Below the pieces are notes generated by a model. It worked only from the letters and a program-made list of their open reading frames with translations. It was not told where the DNA came from and made no database searches. Source: an uncultured SAR86 cluster bacterium (GTDB lineage: Bacteria > Pseudomonadota > Gammaproteobacteria > Magnimaribacterales > AG-339-G14). Taken from it: DNA of 46,825 bases. Shown piece by piece: positions 6,925 through 15,157 of the stretch (positions are counted from its first letter, which is position 1; each line of letters begins with the position of its first letter). The stretch lies in NCBI GenBank assembly GCA_902589965.1, contig CACIUX010000009.1, forward strand, positions 1-46,825. Reading direction: 5' to 3'. A program made the translations under genes and the position numbers.

Positions 6925-9342
6925 GTTAATCCTTTCGCTAAGTTCTATTTTTTCTGAAGAAGACCCTATTTCAATCGAATAACTACCAGGTCTTATTTTC
7001 CAATCCTTGTCTTTAACATCCCAATAAGAGAAGTTTCTAGCGTTAAGGTGAATTTCAATTTCTTGTTTTTTTTGTTTTTCAATCAATACTTTTTTGAATG
7101 ACTGAAGACTTTTTATGGGTTCATCACTTGGGCTACTTTCATACGAGACATAACACTGAGCTACTTCTTGACCATCCATATCGCCGATATTTTCAATGTT
7201 GAATCTACAAACTACGTCTGTGTTACCACTTACTGATATTTCAAAATCTCCGTAGGAAAAATCGGTATAAGACAACCCATGCCCGAAAGGAAAGAGGGAC
7301 TTGATGTTTTTTCTTTCATACCATCGATGTCCAACCAATAGCTTTTCTTCGTAGTCCATTTGCGAATTCTCACCTGGGTAACAAGAAAAAGCGGGAGTAT
7401 CTTCAATTCTTTTTGGGAAGGTAGTAGGGAGCTTCCCAGAAGGATTAACTTCACCAAATAAAATATCCATTAGGGCATTTCCATATTCTTGGCCGCCAAA
7501 CCAAGATTGAAGTATTGCTTTAGATTGACTTTCCCAAGGCATCGAAACCGGCGATCCTGAATTTATTACCACCACAGTGTTTTTATTTTCAGCCAAGACT
7601 GCGTCTACTAACTCATCTTGATTTGCTGGCAATCCTAAGTCAGCCCTATCATTTCCTTCCGTTTCCCAATCTGAATTAGTGCCAATAACTAGAATGACTG
7701 CATCAGCTGTTTGAGCGGCCTTTTTTGCTTCCTGCAAGAGATCCACTGCCTCCGGTGGCTTGCATCCGAACTGAATTGCAGGAAATCTACCTTCAAAAAA
7801 ATACTCAACTTCAAAACGGTAAGTTTGATCTTTGTTGAGGTAAATGGATTGTCTTTTTGGAGCTGTCGCAAAAGAGAAGAAAGCCTCACCTGGAGAGGTT
7901 TCATTCCAATTATCAACAAGAATCTCTCCATCAATCTTTAATTTACTCAATCCTATACCAAAAATTTCAAATTCATGATCACCTGAAATATCCGGAGTGT
8001 AGTCACAAGAAAATCTTACGATGATATGAGGTCGTTCCTCCTTATTGATAATGTTTTTAGCAAAACCTTCAAACACCCAGTATCGATTTCCTTTCAAAAC
8101 TTCTTTGGATATAAGATTAGATTTGTCAATTTCTTTATCGAAGTACTCAACTAAAAAACCGTCTTCAGAATTTGAGAAAAGCCTCTCATCTAATTTAGGT
8201 AAATATTTATTCGTATTTGATCCTTTTGCATAAGTGATCGCAAATTTATCTTTGTACCTTTCCTTCAATGCATCAAATGGGTGAACCTGATAATGGGGTT
8301 TTAGACTTGCACTACCGCCACCGATAATTTGACTGTTTTTCGCATTAGGACCAATGATTGCAACCTTGGAGATTTGATTATGATTCAATGGCAGGAGATT
8401 ATCGTTTTTGAGTAAAACCATACCTTCGCAGGCTACATCTCTGAGAAGTTTGTTATGAGCATCTCTAACGTTACTTTTTTCAGGTTTGTTTTGTGGAGAA
8501 TCAAACCTTCCTGAGAATTTTCCTACTGATAGAATTCTATGTACTTTATCGTCTATTATTTTTTCATCCACTAGACCGTCATTTACAGCTTGCAGCAACT
8601 TTTCACCCCATGCATTTCCTGGCCCTGGCATCTCAAGATCCAAGCCACTGTTAGCATTTTCAACAGTTTCCAATGCCGCTCCCCAGTCACTTACTACATA
8701 ACCGTCAAATTTCCATTCTTCTTTTAAGATGTCGATAAGAATTTCTTTATGGGAACTGCAAAAAATATTATTCAGTCGGTTGTATGCTGACATCACTGAC
8801 TTAGCATCACCATCTTTGACACCCATTTCGAAAGGCAGAAGATATATTTCTCGAAGTGTTCTTTCGTCTACATTCGAACTTACAGAATGTCTCTCAAATT
8901 CAGTATCGTTTGCAATAAAGTGCTTCAAACAAGCGGAGACTTTTTGGGATTGAACGCCTATGACATAAGCAGTTGCAAGTTTTCCCACCAGCAAAGGATC
9001 TTCAGAATAATTTTCAAAATGCCTTCCGCCTAAAGGATGTCTATGAAGGTTAATGGTAGGACCGAGCAAGACATCAACATCCTTATCTCTGGCCTCTTCT
9101 CCTAAAGCGATACCTATTTTTTCAAGCAGTTCTTCATTCCAAGTTGATCCCATTAGAATAGGACAAGGAAAACACGCTGAAGTCTTACCTGAGGTTCCGT
9201 CTCCTCTGACTCCGTTTGGACCATCAGACATTTTGATACTGGGTATGTCGAGCCTCTCAATTTTATTGGTGTACCAATTATTGAAACCTGATAGCAAAAG
9301 AATTTTCTCTTTTAGGTTTAGTTCTTTAACTAAATTTTTCAT
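6913..9342 (-). CDS. Cytoplasmic GH3 beta-glucosidase with inserted PA14 domain
   Basis: An 809-residue glycoside hydrolase family 3 enzyme. The TIM-barrel domain carries SDGPNGVRG (39-47), KHF (140-142) and the nucleophile Asp219 in GYVVSDWGA. The second domain holds the likely acid/base Glu562 in ETEGNDRADLG. Between the two catalytic parts, about residues 393-530, lies a PA14-like insertion (GFLVEYFDKEID...), which in related enzymes shapes the substrate pocket. A fibronectin-III-like end (about 690-800) closes the protein. There is no signal peptide, so it should act on imported beta-glucosides in the cytosol, fitting the nearby symporter. It follows yggX by 3 bp and its 3' end overlaps the convergent oxidoreductase fusion by 12 bp. 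Confidence 0.93.
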   Translation of the reverse strand: MKNLVKELNLKEKILLLSGFNNWYTNKIERLDIPSIKMSDGPNGVRGDGTSGKTSACFPCPILMGSTWNEELLEKIGIALGEEARDKDVDVLLGPTINLHRHPLGGRHFENYSEDPLLVGKLATAYVIGVQSQKVSACLKHFIANDTEFERHSVSSNVDERTLREIYLLPFEMGVKDGDAKSVMSAYNRLNNIFCSSHKEILIDILKEEWKFDGYVVSDWGAALETVENANSGLDLEMPGPGNAWGEKLLQAVNDGLVDEKIIDDKVHRILSVGKFSGRFDSPQNKPEKSNVRDAHNKLLRDVACEGMVLLKNDNLLPLNHNQISKVAIIGPNAKNSQIIGGGSASLKPHYQVHPFDALKERYKDKFAITYAKGSNTNKYLPKLDERLFSNSEDGFLVEYFDKEIDKSNLISKEVLKGNRYWVFEGFAKNIINKEERPHIIVRFSCDYTPDISGDHEFEIFGIGLSKLKIDGEILVDNWNETSPGEAFFSFATAPKRQSIYLNKDQTYRFEVEYFFEGRFPAIQFGCKPPEAVDLLQEAKKAAQTADAVILVIGTNSDWETEGNDRADLGLPANQDELVDAVLAENKNTVVVINSGSPVSMPWESQSKAILQSWFGGQEYGNALMDILFGEVNPSGKLPTTFPKRIEDTPAFSCYPGENSQMDYEEKLLVGHRWYERKNIKSLFPFGHGLSYTDFSYGDFEISVSGNTDVVCRFNIENIGDMDGQEVAQCYVSYESSPSDEPIKSLQSFKKVLIEKQKKQEIEIHLNARNFSYWDVKDKDWKIRPGSYSIEIGSSSEKIELSERINLGN

Positions 9343-9345
9343 GAG

Positions 9346-9612
9346 TTACTCAACTGGTTTAAAACCAACCGGTTTATCAACGTCACCATTGTTGAGAAAT
9401 TTATCAAGTTGATCATTTAAATAATCTCTCGTTTCTTTTTCAGCAAGATTTAATTGCTTTTCATTTATGAGCATTGTTTGGAGCTGTAACCACTCCATCC
9501 AAGCTTTTTTTGAAACGTTATTAAATATTTCTTCACCCCTAGGACCAGGGTAGGGAGGCCTATCTAATGCGGGAAGCTCTTCTTGATATTTTTTACAGTA
9601 AACCTTTGTCAT
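9346..9612 (-). CDS. yggX: Probable Fe(2+)-trafficking protein YggX
   Basis: An 88-residue protein matching the YggX family over its length: conserved Cys6 in VYCKKYQ, YPGPRGEEIFNNVSKKAWMEW and the signature LQTMLINEKQLNL. YggX protects iron-sulfur clusters against oxidative damage and helps iron trafficking, and may support the cluster of the neighbouring MutY. It overlaps mutY by 20 bp, the usual mutY-yggX pairing of gammaproteobacteria, so the two are coupled. The ATG at 9612 is the only sensible start. Confidence 0.95.
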   Translation of the reverse strand: MTKVYCKKYQEELPALDRPPYPGPRGEEIFNNVSKKAWMEWLQLQTMLINEKQLNLAEKETRDYLNDQLDKFLNNGDVDKPVGFKPVE

Positions 9613-10594
9613 TTTGATTCAAAATTTTTTTAACGATGTCTAATACTGGCTTAGGTGCCCCCAATTTAGCAATTTTATTTTTTTCAATCCAAATAGTTTT
9701 TTCATCATCGGTTTCCATGTCATCAGGAATATTAATTATTCTAGGTGATATGTGGAAGTCTTTATGAGATAGGGAATGTTTAAAGCTAGGTAGTTTATTT
9801 ATATTTTGCTTTGTCTGAAACAATTCTCGCTTCGGAAACACCCATAGGTTTGGCCAAATACCTTCATCAGGATTTTTACAAAGCATGACTTTGTTATTTT
9901 TCTGATAAATAAACCAATAAAAACTTTCTTGAGTTTTGGTGATTGTATTCTTTTTAGTTTTGATGAAATCTTGTTTTTTAAAACTCAAGCAAGTTTTTTG
10001 AATAGGGCATAGATCACATTTTGGTTTTTCTTTCACGCAAATGAGAGAGCCTAAATCCATCATACCTTGTCCAAAACTTCGATAATTCGTTTTTGGAGAA
10101 TTCTGATACAAAAAAGGCTTGATGGATTTTTTTAACTCGCGTGGATTGTTTTCTACATTAAGATATCTTGAAACCACTCTTTTGACATTCCCATCAAGGA
10201 TAGTTCCTTTTTTATTAAAGGCTAATGCAAGGATTGCTCCAGCTGTTGACTCTCCAATCCCAGGAAGAGCAACTAAATCTTCATAATTATCAGGAAATAC
10301 TTGATGATATTTATCTGAGATTATTTTTGCAGTTTGGTGAAGATTTCTCGCTCTTCGATAAAAGCCTAAACCAGCCCAATTTTTGAGAACTTCATCTAGG
10401 TTGGCTTTTGATAAAGTTAAAACATTTGGAAATGATTGCATAAAATTTTCATAGAATGGAATAACCGTGGAAACTTGAGTTTGTTGAAGCATGATCTCAG
10501 AAACCCAGACTTTATAAGGATCATTTGTCTGCCATGGCAAATTATTCCTACCGTGCAAGTTTTGCCACTCGATGATTCTTTCTGAAAATTTCAT
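9593..10594 (-). CDS. mutY: A/G-specific adenine DNA glycosylase MutY
   Basis: A 333-residue base-excision-repair enzyme that removes adenine mispaired with 8-oxoguanine. The catalytic Glu33 is in SEIMLQQTQVST, the helix-hairpin-helix is LPGIGESTAGAIL (110-122) and the key Asp134 is in TILDGNVKRV. The four cysteines of the [4Fe-4S] cluster are spaced C186-x6-C193-x2-C196-x5-C202. The C-terminal third (from about 225, SFYWFIYQKNNKVML) is the NUDIX-like 8-oxoG recognition domain. Length is close to E. coli MutY (350). It is transcribed divergently from hisB across 49 bp. Confidence 0.96.
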   Translation of the reverse strand: MKFSERIIEWQNLHGRNNLPWQTNDPYKVWVSEIMLQQTQVSTVIPFYENFMQSFPNVLTLSKANLDEVLKNWAGLGFYRRARNLHQTAKIISDKYHQVFPDNYEDLVALPGIGESTAGAILALAFNKKGTILDGNVKRVVSRYLNVENNPRELKKSIKPFLYQNSPKTNYRSFGQGMMDLGSLICVKEKPKCDLCPIQKTCLSFKKQDFIKTKKNTITKTQESFYWFIYQKNNKVMLCKNPDEGIWPNLWVFPKRELFQTKQNINKLPSFKHSLSHKDFHISPRIINIPDDMETDDEKTIWIEKNKIAKLGAPKPVLDIVKKILNQNDKGLL

Positions 10595-10624
10595 AATTAA
10601 GATATTCTACCTCCATTGATAATA

Positions 10625-10630
10625 TATAAT
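10625..10630 (+). promoter_or_regulatory. Consensus -10 box of the his operon
   Basis: A perfect TATAAT ends 13 bases before the hisB ATG, so transcription would start only about 6 nt upstream of the start codon. No Shine-Dalgarno sequence is present between them, suggesting a very short leader or near-leaderless mRNA. No good -35 is evident, and no his leader peptide or attenuator fits in the 49-bp mutY-hisB gap. Confidence 0.5.
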
Positions 10631-10643
10631 CTGCTTTCGTTTT

Positions 10644-11231
10644 ATGAGATCAATAGACTTAGAAAGAAATACTAAAGAGACGCAAATAAAGCTTTCTCTT
10701 AATTTAGATGGTAGCGGTTCTGCAGATTTATCCGTGGAATTACCGTTTTTTGCTCATATGCTTGATCAACTCGTTAGACACGGTGATTTTGATTTACAGC
10801 TAAATGCTATAGGCGATCTTGAGATCGATGCACATCACACTGTTGAAGATATTGGAATAATTCTAGGCGAAGCCTTTAACTCTGCTTTAGGCGATAAAAA
10901 AGGCATCAAAAGGTTTGGCTCTGCTTACGCACCACTAGATGAATCTTTATCTAGAGTTGTTGTTGATTTCTCAGGAAGACCAGGATTGTTTTGGGATGTT
11001 GAATTTAAAAGAGAATTCATCAATGATTTTGATTTGCAATTGTTGGAAGAATTTTTTCATGGGTTTACAAACAAAGCCCTAGCAACCATTCACGTTGATA
11101 ATCTAAAAGGGGCAAATGCTCATCACCAAGCAGAAACAATATTTAAAGCTTTCGCTTTAGCTTTAAAACAAGCGTGCTCCATGGACGATGCTAAAAAAGA
11201 TAGGCTTCCATCCACCAAAGAACTTCTTTGA
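10644..11231 (+). CDS. hisB: Imidazoleglycerol-phosphate dehydratase HisB (monofunctional)
   Basis: A 195-residue enzyme for the sixth step of histidine synthesis, dehydrating imidazole glycerol phosphate to imidazole acetol phosphate. Metal-binding motifs HHTVEDIG (64-71) and AHHQAET near residue 160 are intact. It is the monofunctional type, lacking the histidinol-phosphatase domain of enterobacterial HisB. It heads hisB-hisH-hisA-hisF, in the order found in Pseudomonas-like gammaproteobacteria. The start follows a consensus -10 very closely and has no clear ribosome-binding site. Confidence 0.96.
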   Translation: MRSIDLERNTKETQIKLSLNLDGSGSADLSVELPFFAHMLDQLVRHGDFDLQLNAIGDLEIDAHHTVEDIGIILGEAFNSALGDKKGIKRFGSAYAPLDESLSRVVVDFSGRPGLFWDVEFKREFINDFDLQLLEEFFHGFTNKALATIHVDNLKGANAHHQAETIFKAFALALKQACSMDDAKKDRLPSTKELL

Positions 11232-11233
11232 GT

Positions 11234-11842
11234 ATGAAAGTTGGAATAATAGATTACGGAGCAAGTAATTTATACTCCATAGATAGAAGTCTTAGGTATC
11301 TGGGAGCAAATACCCTCATAATTGACGAGCCCAGTAAGCTCAAGGAAGTCGATAAACTAATTTTTCCTGGTCAAGGTTCTTTGGGTTCCGCAATGTCACA
11401 TTTAAAGAAAATAGAGCTGTTTGAAGATTTAAGAATACACTTGAAAGAAAAACCTTTTTTGGGGATTTGTTTAGGACTCCAAGTTCTTTTTTCAAAAAGC
11501 GAGGAGGGAGATACTCAGGGATATGGATTTTATAAAAATGAAATATCAATGTTTCCCCCTGACTTACCTATAAAGGTTCCTCACATGGGATGGAACAAGG
11601 TCCTCATAAAACAAGATCATGACTTATTTACAAACATTGAAAATGACACAAGATTTTATTTTGTGCATTCATATTTATTAAAAGATTTCGATGAGGAAAA
11701 ATCTTTTTCTACCACTCATCATGGTATTGAGTTTATTTCATCTATCGGAGATGAAAATATTTTTGCAACTCAATTCCATCCTGAGAAGAGTGGAGAGGCG
11801 GGATTAAAATTTTTTGATAATTTTCTTAAATGGAACCCTTAA
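11234..11842 (+). CDS. hisH: Imidazole glycerol phosphate synthase glutaminase subunit HisH
   Basis: The class-I glutamine amidotransferase subunit (202 residues) that supplies ammonia to HisF. The triad is Cys79 in LGICLGLQVLF, with His182 and Glu184 in FHPEKS; the N-terminal signature is VGIIDYGASNL. I take the ATG at 11234, which begins directly with MKVGIIDYG, rather than the TTG at 11228 that overlaps hisB. It lies 2 bp after the hisB stop and shares a base with the hisA start, so translation is coupled. Confidence 0.95.
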   Translation: MKVGIIDYGASNLYSIDRSLRYLGANTLIIDEPSKLKEVDKLIFPGQGSLGSAMSHLKKIELFEDLRIHLKEKPFLGICLGLQVLFSKSEEGDTQGYGFYKNEISMFPPDLPIKVPHMGWNKVLIKQDHDLFTNIENDTRFYFVHSYLLKDFDEEKSFSTTHHGIEFISSIGDENIFATQFHPEKSGEAGLKFFDNFLKWNP

Positions 11843-12561
11843 TGAAAATTATTCCAGCTATTGATATCCAAGATGGGAAGTGTGTAAGGCTTACAAAAGG
11901 CGATCTAAATTCTACTGTTGAGTATTTTGATGATCCTGTCCAAGCTGCCGAACATTGGTATTCATATGGCATAGACAGAATTCATATAGTTGATTTAGAT
12001 GGGGCAAAAAAAGGCCAATCTTTAATTTTGAACATCATTGATAGTATTAAAAAGAAATTACCAAAAGTTTCCCTTCAAGTAGGTGGAGGTTTCAGAAATA
12101 AAGAAACAATTGAGCGTGCATTAAATTCTGGCATCGATCAAATTATTTTAGGTAGTCTTGCTGTCAAAGATTCTATTTTATTTCACGACATTGCTTCCTC
12201 TTATCCAGATAAAATTATTTTTGGACTCGATACAAAGAATGACCATGTTAAGTCAGAGGCTTGGACAGAAGATTCAGGAGTCTATTGGATAGATTTGGTT
12301 AAGAAGTTCAATAATTTACCTTTAAACTCTATTATTTTTACAGACATAGATAGAGATGGAATGCTCAATGGACCTAATTTGGAAAAAATAACTGAATTAA
12401 CAAGCAATACCTCATTGCCCGTTATCGCATCCGGTGGTGTATCTTCTCTGGAAGATTTAATTCAATTAAAAAAAATTAAAGGTGTCTCAGGAGTTATTTC
12501 TGGCAAAGCATTATACGAAAATACCTTTTCTTTAGATGAGGCATTAAATTTAATTTCTTAA
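11842..12561 (+). CDS. hisA: ProFAR isomerase HisA
   Basis: A 239-residue half-barrel-repeat TIM barrel that performs the Amadori rearrangement of ProFAR to PRFAR in histidine synthesis. The N-terminus [17 protein letters not shown] carries the catalytic Asp (Asp8) and LQVGGGFRN and VIASGGVSS are the phosphate-binding loops. The ATG at 11842 overlaps the hisH stop (TAATG) and gives the canonical N-terminus; an in-frame ATG at 11830 would add four odd residues. It is related to HisF next door by ancient duplication. Confidence 0.95.
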   Translation: MKIIPAIDIQDGKCVRLTKGDLNSTVEYFDDPVQAAEHWYSYGIDRIHIVDLDGAKKGQSLILNIIDSIKKKLPKVSLQVGGGFRNKETIERALNSGIDQIILGSLAVKDSILFHDIASSYPDKIIFGLDTKNDHVKSEAWTEDSGVYWIDLVKKFNNLPLNSIIFTDIDRDGMLNGPNLEKITELTSNTSLPVIASGGVSSLEDLIQLKKIKGVSGVISGKALYENTFSLDEALNLIS

Positions 12562-12562
12562 T

Positions 12563-13321
12563 ATGACAGTAGCTGTAAGAATCATCCCTTGTCTCGATAT
12601 TAGAGCGGGACGAGTTGTTAAAGGGGTTAACTTTGAAAATATTATCGATGCAGGAGACCCTGTAGAAACTGCAGAAAGATACAACGCAGAGGGAGCTGAT
12701 GAGTTATGTTTTTTAGATATAGATGCTTCTTATGAAAACCGATCAGCTACTCTTTCTACAGTTGAAGCTGTCGCTTCGCAGGTATTTATTCCTTTAACTG
12801 TTGGTGGGGGAGTTAGTAAATTACAGGATATAGAGAGATTACTTGAAAAAGGAGCAGATAAAGTATCGATAAACACCTCAGCTATCCTTGATCCGTCTTT
12901 AGTTGGGAACGCAGCAAAGAAATTTGGTTCTCAGTGCATTGTTGTTGCTGTGGATTCAAAAAGAGAAGGAGAAAAATCTTACGTTTACACTCACGGAGGA
13001 AAAAATAAAACTGCTTTTGAAACTTCAGCTTGGATAAAAATTGTTGAAGGTGAGGGGGCAGGAGAAATTCTTCTAACTTCCATGGATAGGGATGGCACCA
13101 AGATAGGCTTTGATAATGAACTTACTTCCTCAATTGCAAAAGATTTGAGTATCCCACTTATAACCTCAGGCGGCGCTGGATGTATAGATCATATGATAGA
13201 GGGAATAACTGATGGAAAAGCAGATGCGGTCCTCGCAGCTAGTATTTTTCACCAAAAGGAAATTACTATTGCAGAGGTAAAAAATGGCCTTGCTTCCAAA
13301 GGCATAGAAGTAAGACTATAA
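12563..13321 (+). CDS. hisF: Imidazole glycerol phosphate synthase cyclase subunit HisF
   Basis: A 252-residue TIM barrel that joins PRFAR with ammonia from HisH to give imidazole glycerol phosphate and AICAR. The N-terminus [19 protein letters not shown] holds the catalytic Asp11 and VVAVDSKR the second aspartate; phosphate loops TVGGGVS and ITSGGAG are intact. It starts one base after the hisA stop and ends the his cluster. hisI and hisE, which often follow, are absent here. Its stop overlaps the convergent gpmA stop as CTATAA. Confidence 0.96.
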   Translation: MTVAVRIIPCLDIRAGRVVKGVNFENIIDAGDPVETAERYNAEGADELCFLDIDASYENRSATLSTVEAVASQVFIPLTVGGGVSKLQDIERLLEKGADKVSINTSAILDPSLVGNAAKKFGSQCIVVAVDSKREGEKSYVYTHGGKNKTAFETSAWIKIVEGEGAGEILLTSMDRDGTKIGFDNELTSSIAKDLSIPLITSGGAGCIDHMIEGITDGKADAVLAASIFHQKEITIAEVKNGLASKGIEVRL

Positions 13322-13942
13322 AATTTCTTTTGCAATAACTTTAAGATCTTCATCAAGCTTAAAAACAATAGGTTGTCCCGTAGCGATCTCAAGCCTAACT
13401 ATTTCATCCTCAGATATTTTCTCTAAATACATTATTAAAGCTCTTAAAGAATTTCCATGAGCTGAAATTAAGATATTTTTCTGACTTCTTAATTCAGGAT
13501 AAATAATATTTTTAAAGTATGGCAATACTCTTTCTGCTGTATTTTTGAGACTTTCCCCTCCTGGTGGAGGAGTATCATAAGATCTTCTCCAAATATGAAC
13601 CTGCTCATCGCCCCACTTTTTTCTAGCATCGTCCTTATTCAGACCAGATAAATCTCCATAGTCCCTTTCATTTAGGGCTTCATTTTCAAGTGTATCAATA
13701 TCTTTTCCGAGCTCTTTCATGATGAGATTACCTGTCCTTTGAGCTCTTTTTAATTTTGAAGTGAAATGTAAGTCAAAATTAATCTTAGTTTGTTTTATTT
13801 TTTGACCAGCATTAATAGCCTCTTCAATTCCTTTTTCAGTCAAATCAGGATCTTTCCAACCAGTGAATAAGTTTTCTTTATTCCACTGACTTTGGCCATG
13901 TCTGATAAGAACTAAGGTGGAAATTTTTTTTGGTTGAGACAT
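13316..13942 (-). CDS. gpmA: 2,3-bisphosphoglycerate-dependent phosphoglycerate mutase
   Basis: A 208-residue glycolytic mutase interconverting 3- and 2-phosphoglycerate. The phosphohistidine loop is [10 protein letters not shown] (His15), followed by the dPGM signature [14 protein letters not shown] and the second histidine in [20 protein letters not shown] is also conserved. It is about 40 residues shorter than E. coli GpmA (250), like the compact dPGMs of many marine and alphaproteobacterial genomes. It is divergent from the rhodanese gene across 36 bp, echoing the gpm-yibN neighbourhood of E. coli. Confidence 0.93.
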   Translation of the reverse strand: MSQPKKISTLVLIRHGQSQWNKENLFTGWKDPDLTEKGIEEAINAGQKIKQTKINFDLHFTSKLKRAQRTGNLIMKELGKDIDTLENEALNERDYGDLSGLNKDDARKKWGDEQVHIWRRSYDTPPPGGESLKNTAERVLPYFKNIIYPELRSQKNILISAHGNSLRALIMYLEKISEDEIVRLEIATGQPIVFKLDEDLKVIAKEIL

Positions 13943-13978
13943 AGTTTCTTCTTTGCTTAAGGTTTAATATACGCTCCC

Positions 13979-14386
13979 ATGGAATACTTCATTCAATTCG
14001 TAATTGAAAATTGGTACATCGAAATACCTCTTATTATATCTATAGCAGCTTTAATATTGTTTGAAAAATCAAAAAGAGCTTCGAAAATCGAACCGCAAAC
14101 AGCAACCATAATGATAAATAAACATAACGCTAGAGTTTTAGATGTCAGAAGTGCAATTGAATTCAGTAAAGGGACAATTCCTAATGCAGTAAACGTAAAT
14201 AAAGACAACGCTTCTTGTATCAGCGCTCTTAAAGGAGATTTAGATAATCCAGTGATATTTGTTTGTAATCAAGGTACTGATTCTTCAAAAATTGCATCTG
14301 GTCTTAAGAAAGATTTAAAAGAAGTTTATGTGATTAACGGAGGCATTAATGCATGGAAAAGTGAGGGCTTTCCAATTGTGAGTTAG
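13979..14386 (+). CDS. Membrane-anchored rhodanese-like sulfurtransferase (YibN-like)
   Basis: A 135-residue protein with one N-terminal membrane segment (about residues 13-28) and a cytoplasmic rhodanese domain: VLDVRSAIEFSKGTIPNAVNV, the active-site Cys96 in FVCNQGTDS and VINGGINAWKSEGFPI at the end. Architecture and context match E. coli YibN, which lies beside the phosphoglycerate mutase gene gpmM. Rhodaneses transfer sulfane sulfur, but for YibN-type proteins the partner is unclear. Its TAG stop directly abuts the convergent ntrC stop. Confidence 0.85.
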   Translation: MEYFIQFVIENWYIEIPLIISIAALILFEKSKRASKIEPQTATIMINKHNARVLDVRSAIEFSKGTIPNAVNVNKDNASCISALKGDLDNPVIFVCNQGTDSSKIASGLKKDLKEVYVINGGINAWKSEGFPIVS

Positions 14387-15157
14387 TTAAATATCCAGTT
14401 CTTGTATTTTTCTAGCTAAAGTATTTCTGCCCCAGCCAAGTAACTTAGCTGCTTCAGATTTATTTCCTCTAGTAGACTTCAAAGCTACATTAATCATAGT
14501 TCTCTCAAAAATTGGAGTAGCAACATTTAATAGATGATCTTCCCCTTTGGATAATTGTTTTTCTGCCCAACTTTCAAGAATCTCTTCCCAATTAACTTCA
14601 TCTTTTTGGGTTTGAACAAACAATTGCTTATGTAGATCACTCTCTTTAAGATCCTGTCCAGGTGAAAGAACGAACATTAACTTTCCAATAGCATTAAAAA
14701 GATCTTGCATAGCTTCTGATCTATCTACCGTTTTTTCATTATCAGGTGAGATTTCTTCAATTTGTTTATTCGAGACAGTGACAGATTTTCTTTCACTTAT
14801 CACTTTATCTATTTTTGATATTGCAGTGTGAATATCAAAAGGTTTTGCTAGGTAATCCCAGGCTCCATTATCAAAGGCTTCTACTGTGGTTTCTAAGTCT
14901 GAAAAAGCAGTCATCATTATGATGGGTATATTTGGATAATCATTTTTAAAAGTATCAAGAAGATCCATCCCATCTCTACCAGGCATGCGCATATCAGTAA
15001 GAACAATATTAGGAGATTCAATGTCTAATTGATTCACTACTTCATTTCCATCTTCAAAAGTGGAAACTTCAAAACCCGCTTCTGATAATCCTTTCTGTAG
15101 AACCCATCTTATGGATTCATCATCATCTGCAACCCATATTTTTTTATCTTGCCTCAT
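14387..15157 (-). CDS. ntrC: NtrC-type response regulator lacking the AAA+ domain
   Basis: A 256-residue regulator against about 470 for standard NtrC. The receiver domain is complete (acidic pair DD at 11-12, phospho-acceptor Asp55 in LTDMRMPG, Thr83, Lys105 in AKPFD). The C-terminal Fis-type helix-turn-helix (217-254, RGNKSEAAKLLGWGRNTL) and the WEEILESWAEKQL helix before it closely resemble NtrC. Between them the Walker A, GAFTGA, Walker B and arginine-finger regions are all gone. Only the first AAA+ helix (AMQDLFNAIGKL, 149-160) remains before a 30-residue linker. Without them it cannot remodel sigma54 polymerase, so it presumably works on sigma70 promoters or as a repressor. It overlaps ntrB by 4 bp, and the single clean frame argues against a frameshift. 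Confidence 0.92.
   Translation of the reverse strand: MRQDKKIWVADDDESIRWVLQKGLSEAGFEVSTFEDGNEVVNQLDIESPNIVLTDMRMPGRDGMDLLDTFKNDYPNIPIIMMTAFSDLETTVEAFDNGAWDYLAKPFDIHTAISKIDKVISERKSVTVSNKQIEEISPDNEKTVDRSEAMQDLFNAIGKLMFVLSPGQDLKESDLHKQLFVQTQKDEVNWEEILESWAEKQLSKGEDHLLNVATPIFERTMINVALKSTRGNKSEAAKLLGWGRNTLARKIQELDI

Noticed and set aside
9053-9412. 119-residue plus-strand reading frame
   Set aside because: Antisense to the start of the GH3 gene; serine-rich shadow.
14387-15157. Short NtrC as the product of a frameshift or a premature stop
   Set aside because: The receiver, linker and C-terminal HTH are in one uninterrupted frame with a normal 4-bp overlap to ntrB, so it is an internal domain deletion.
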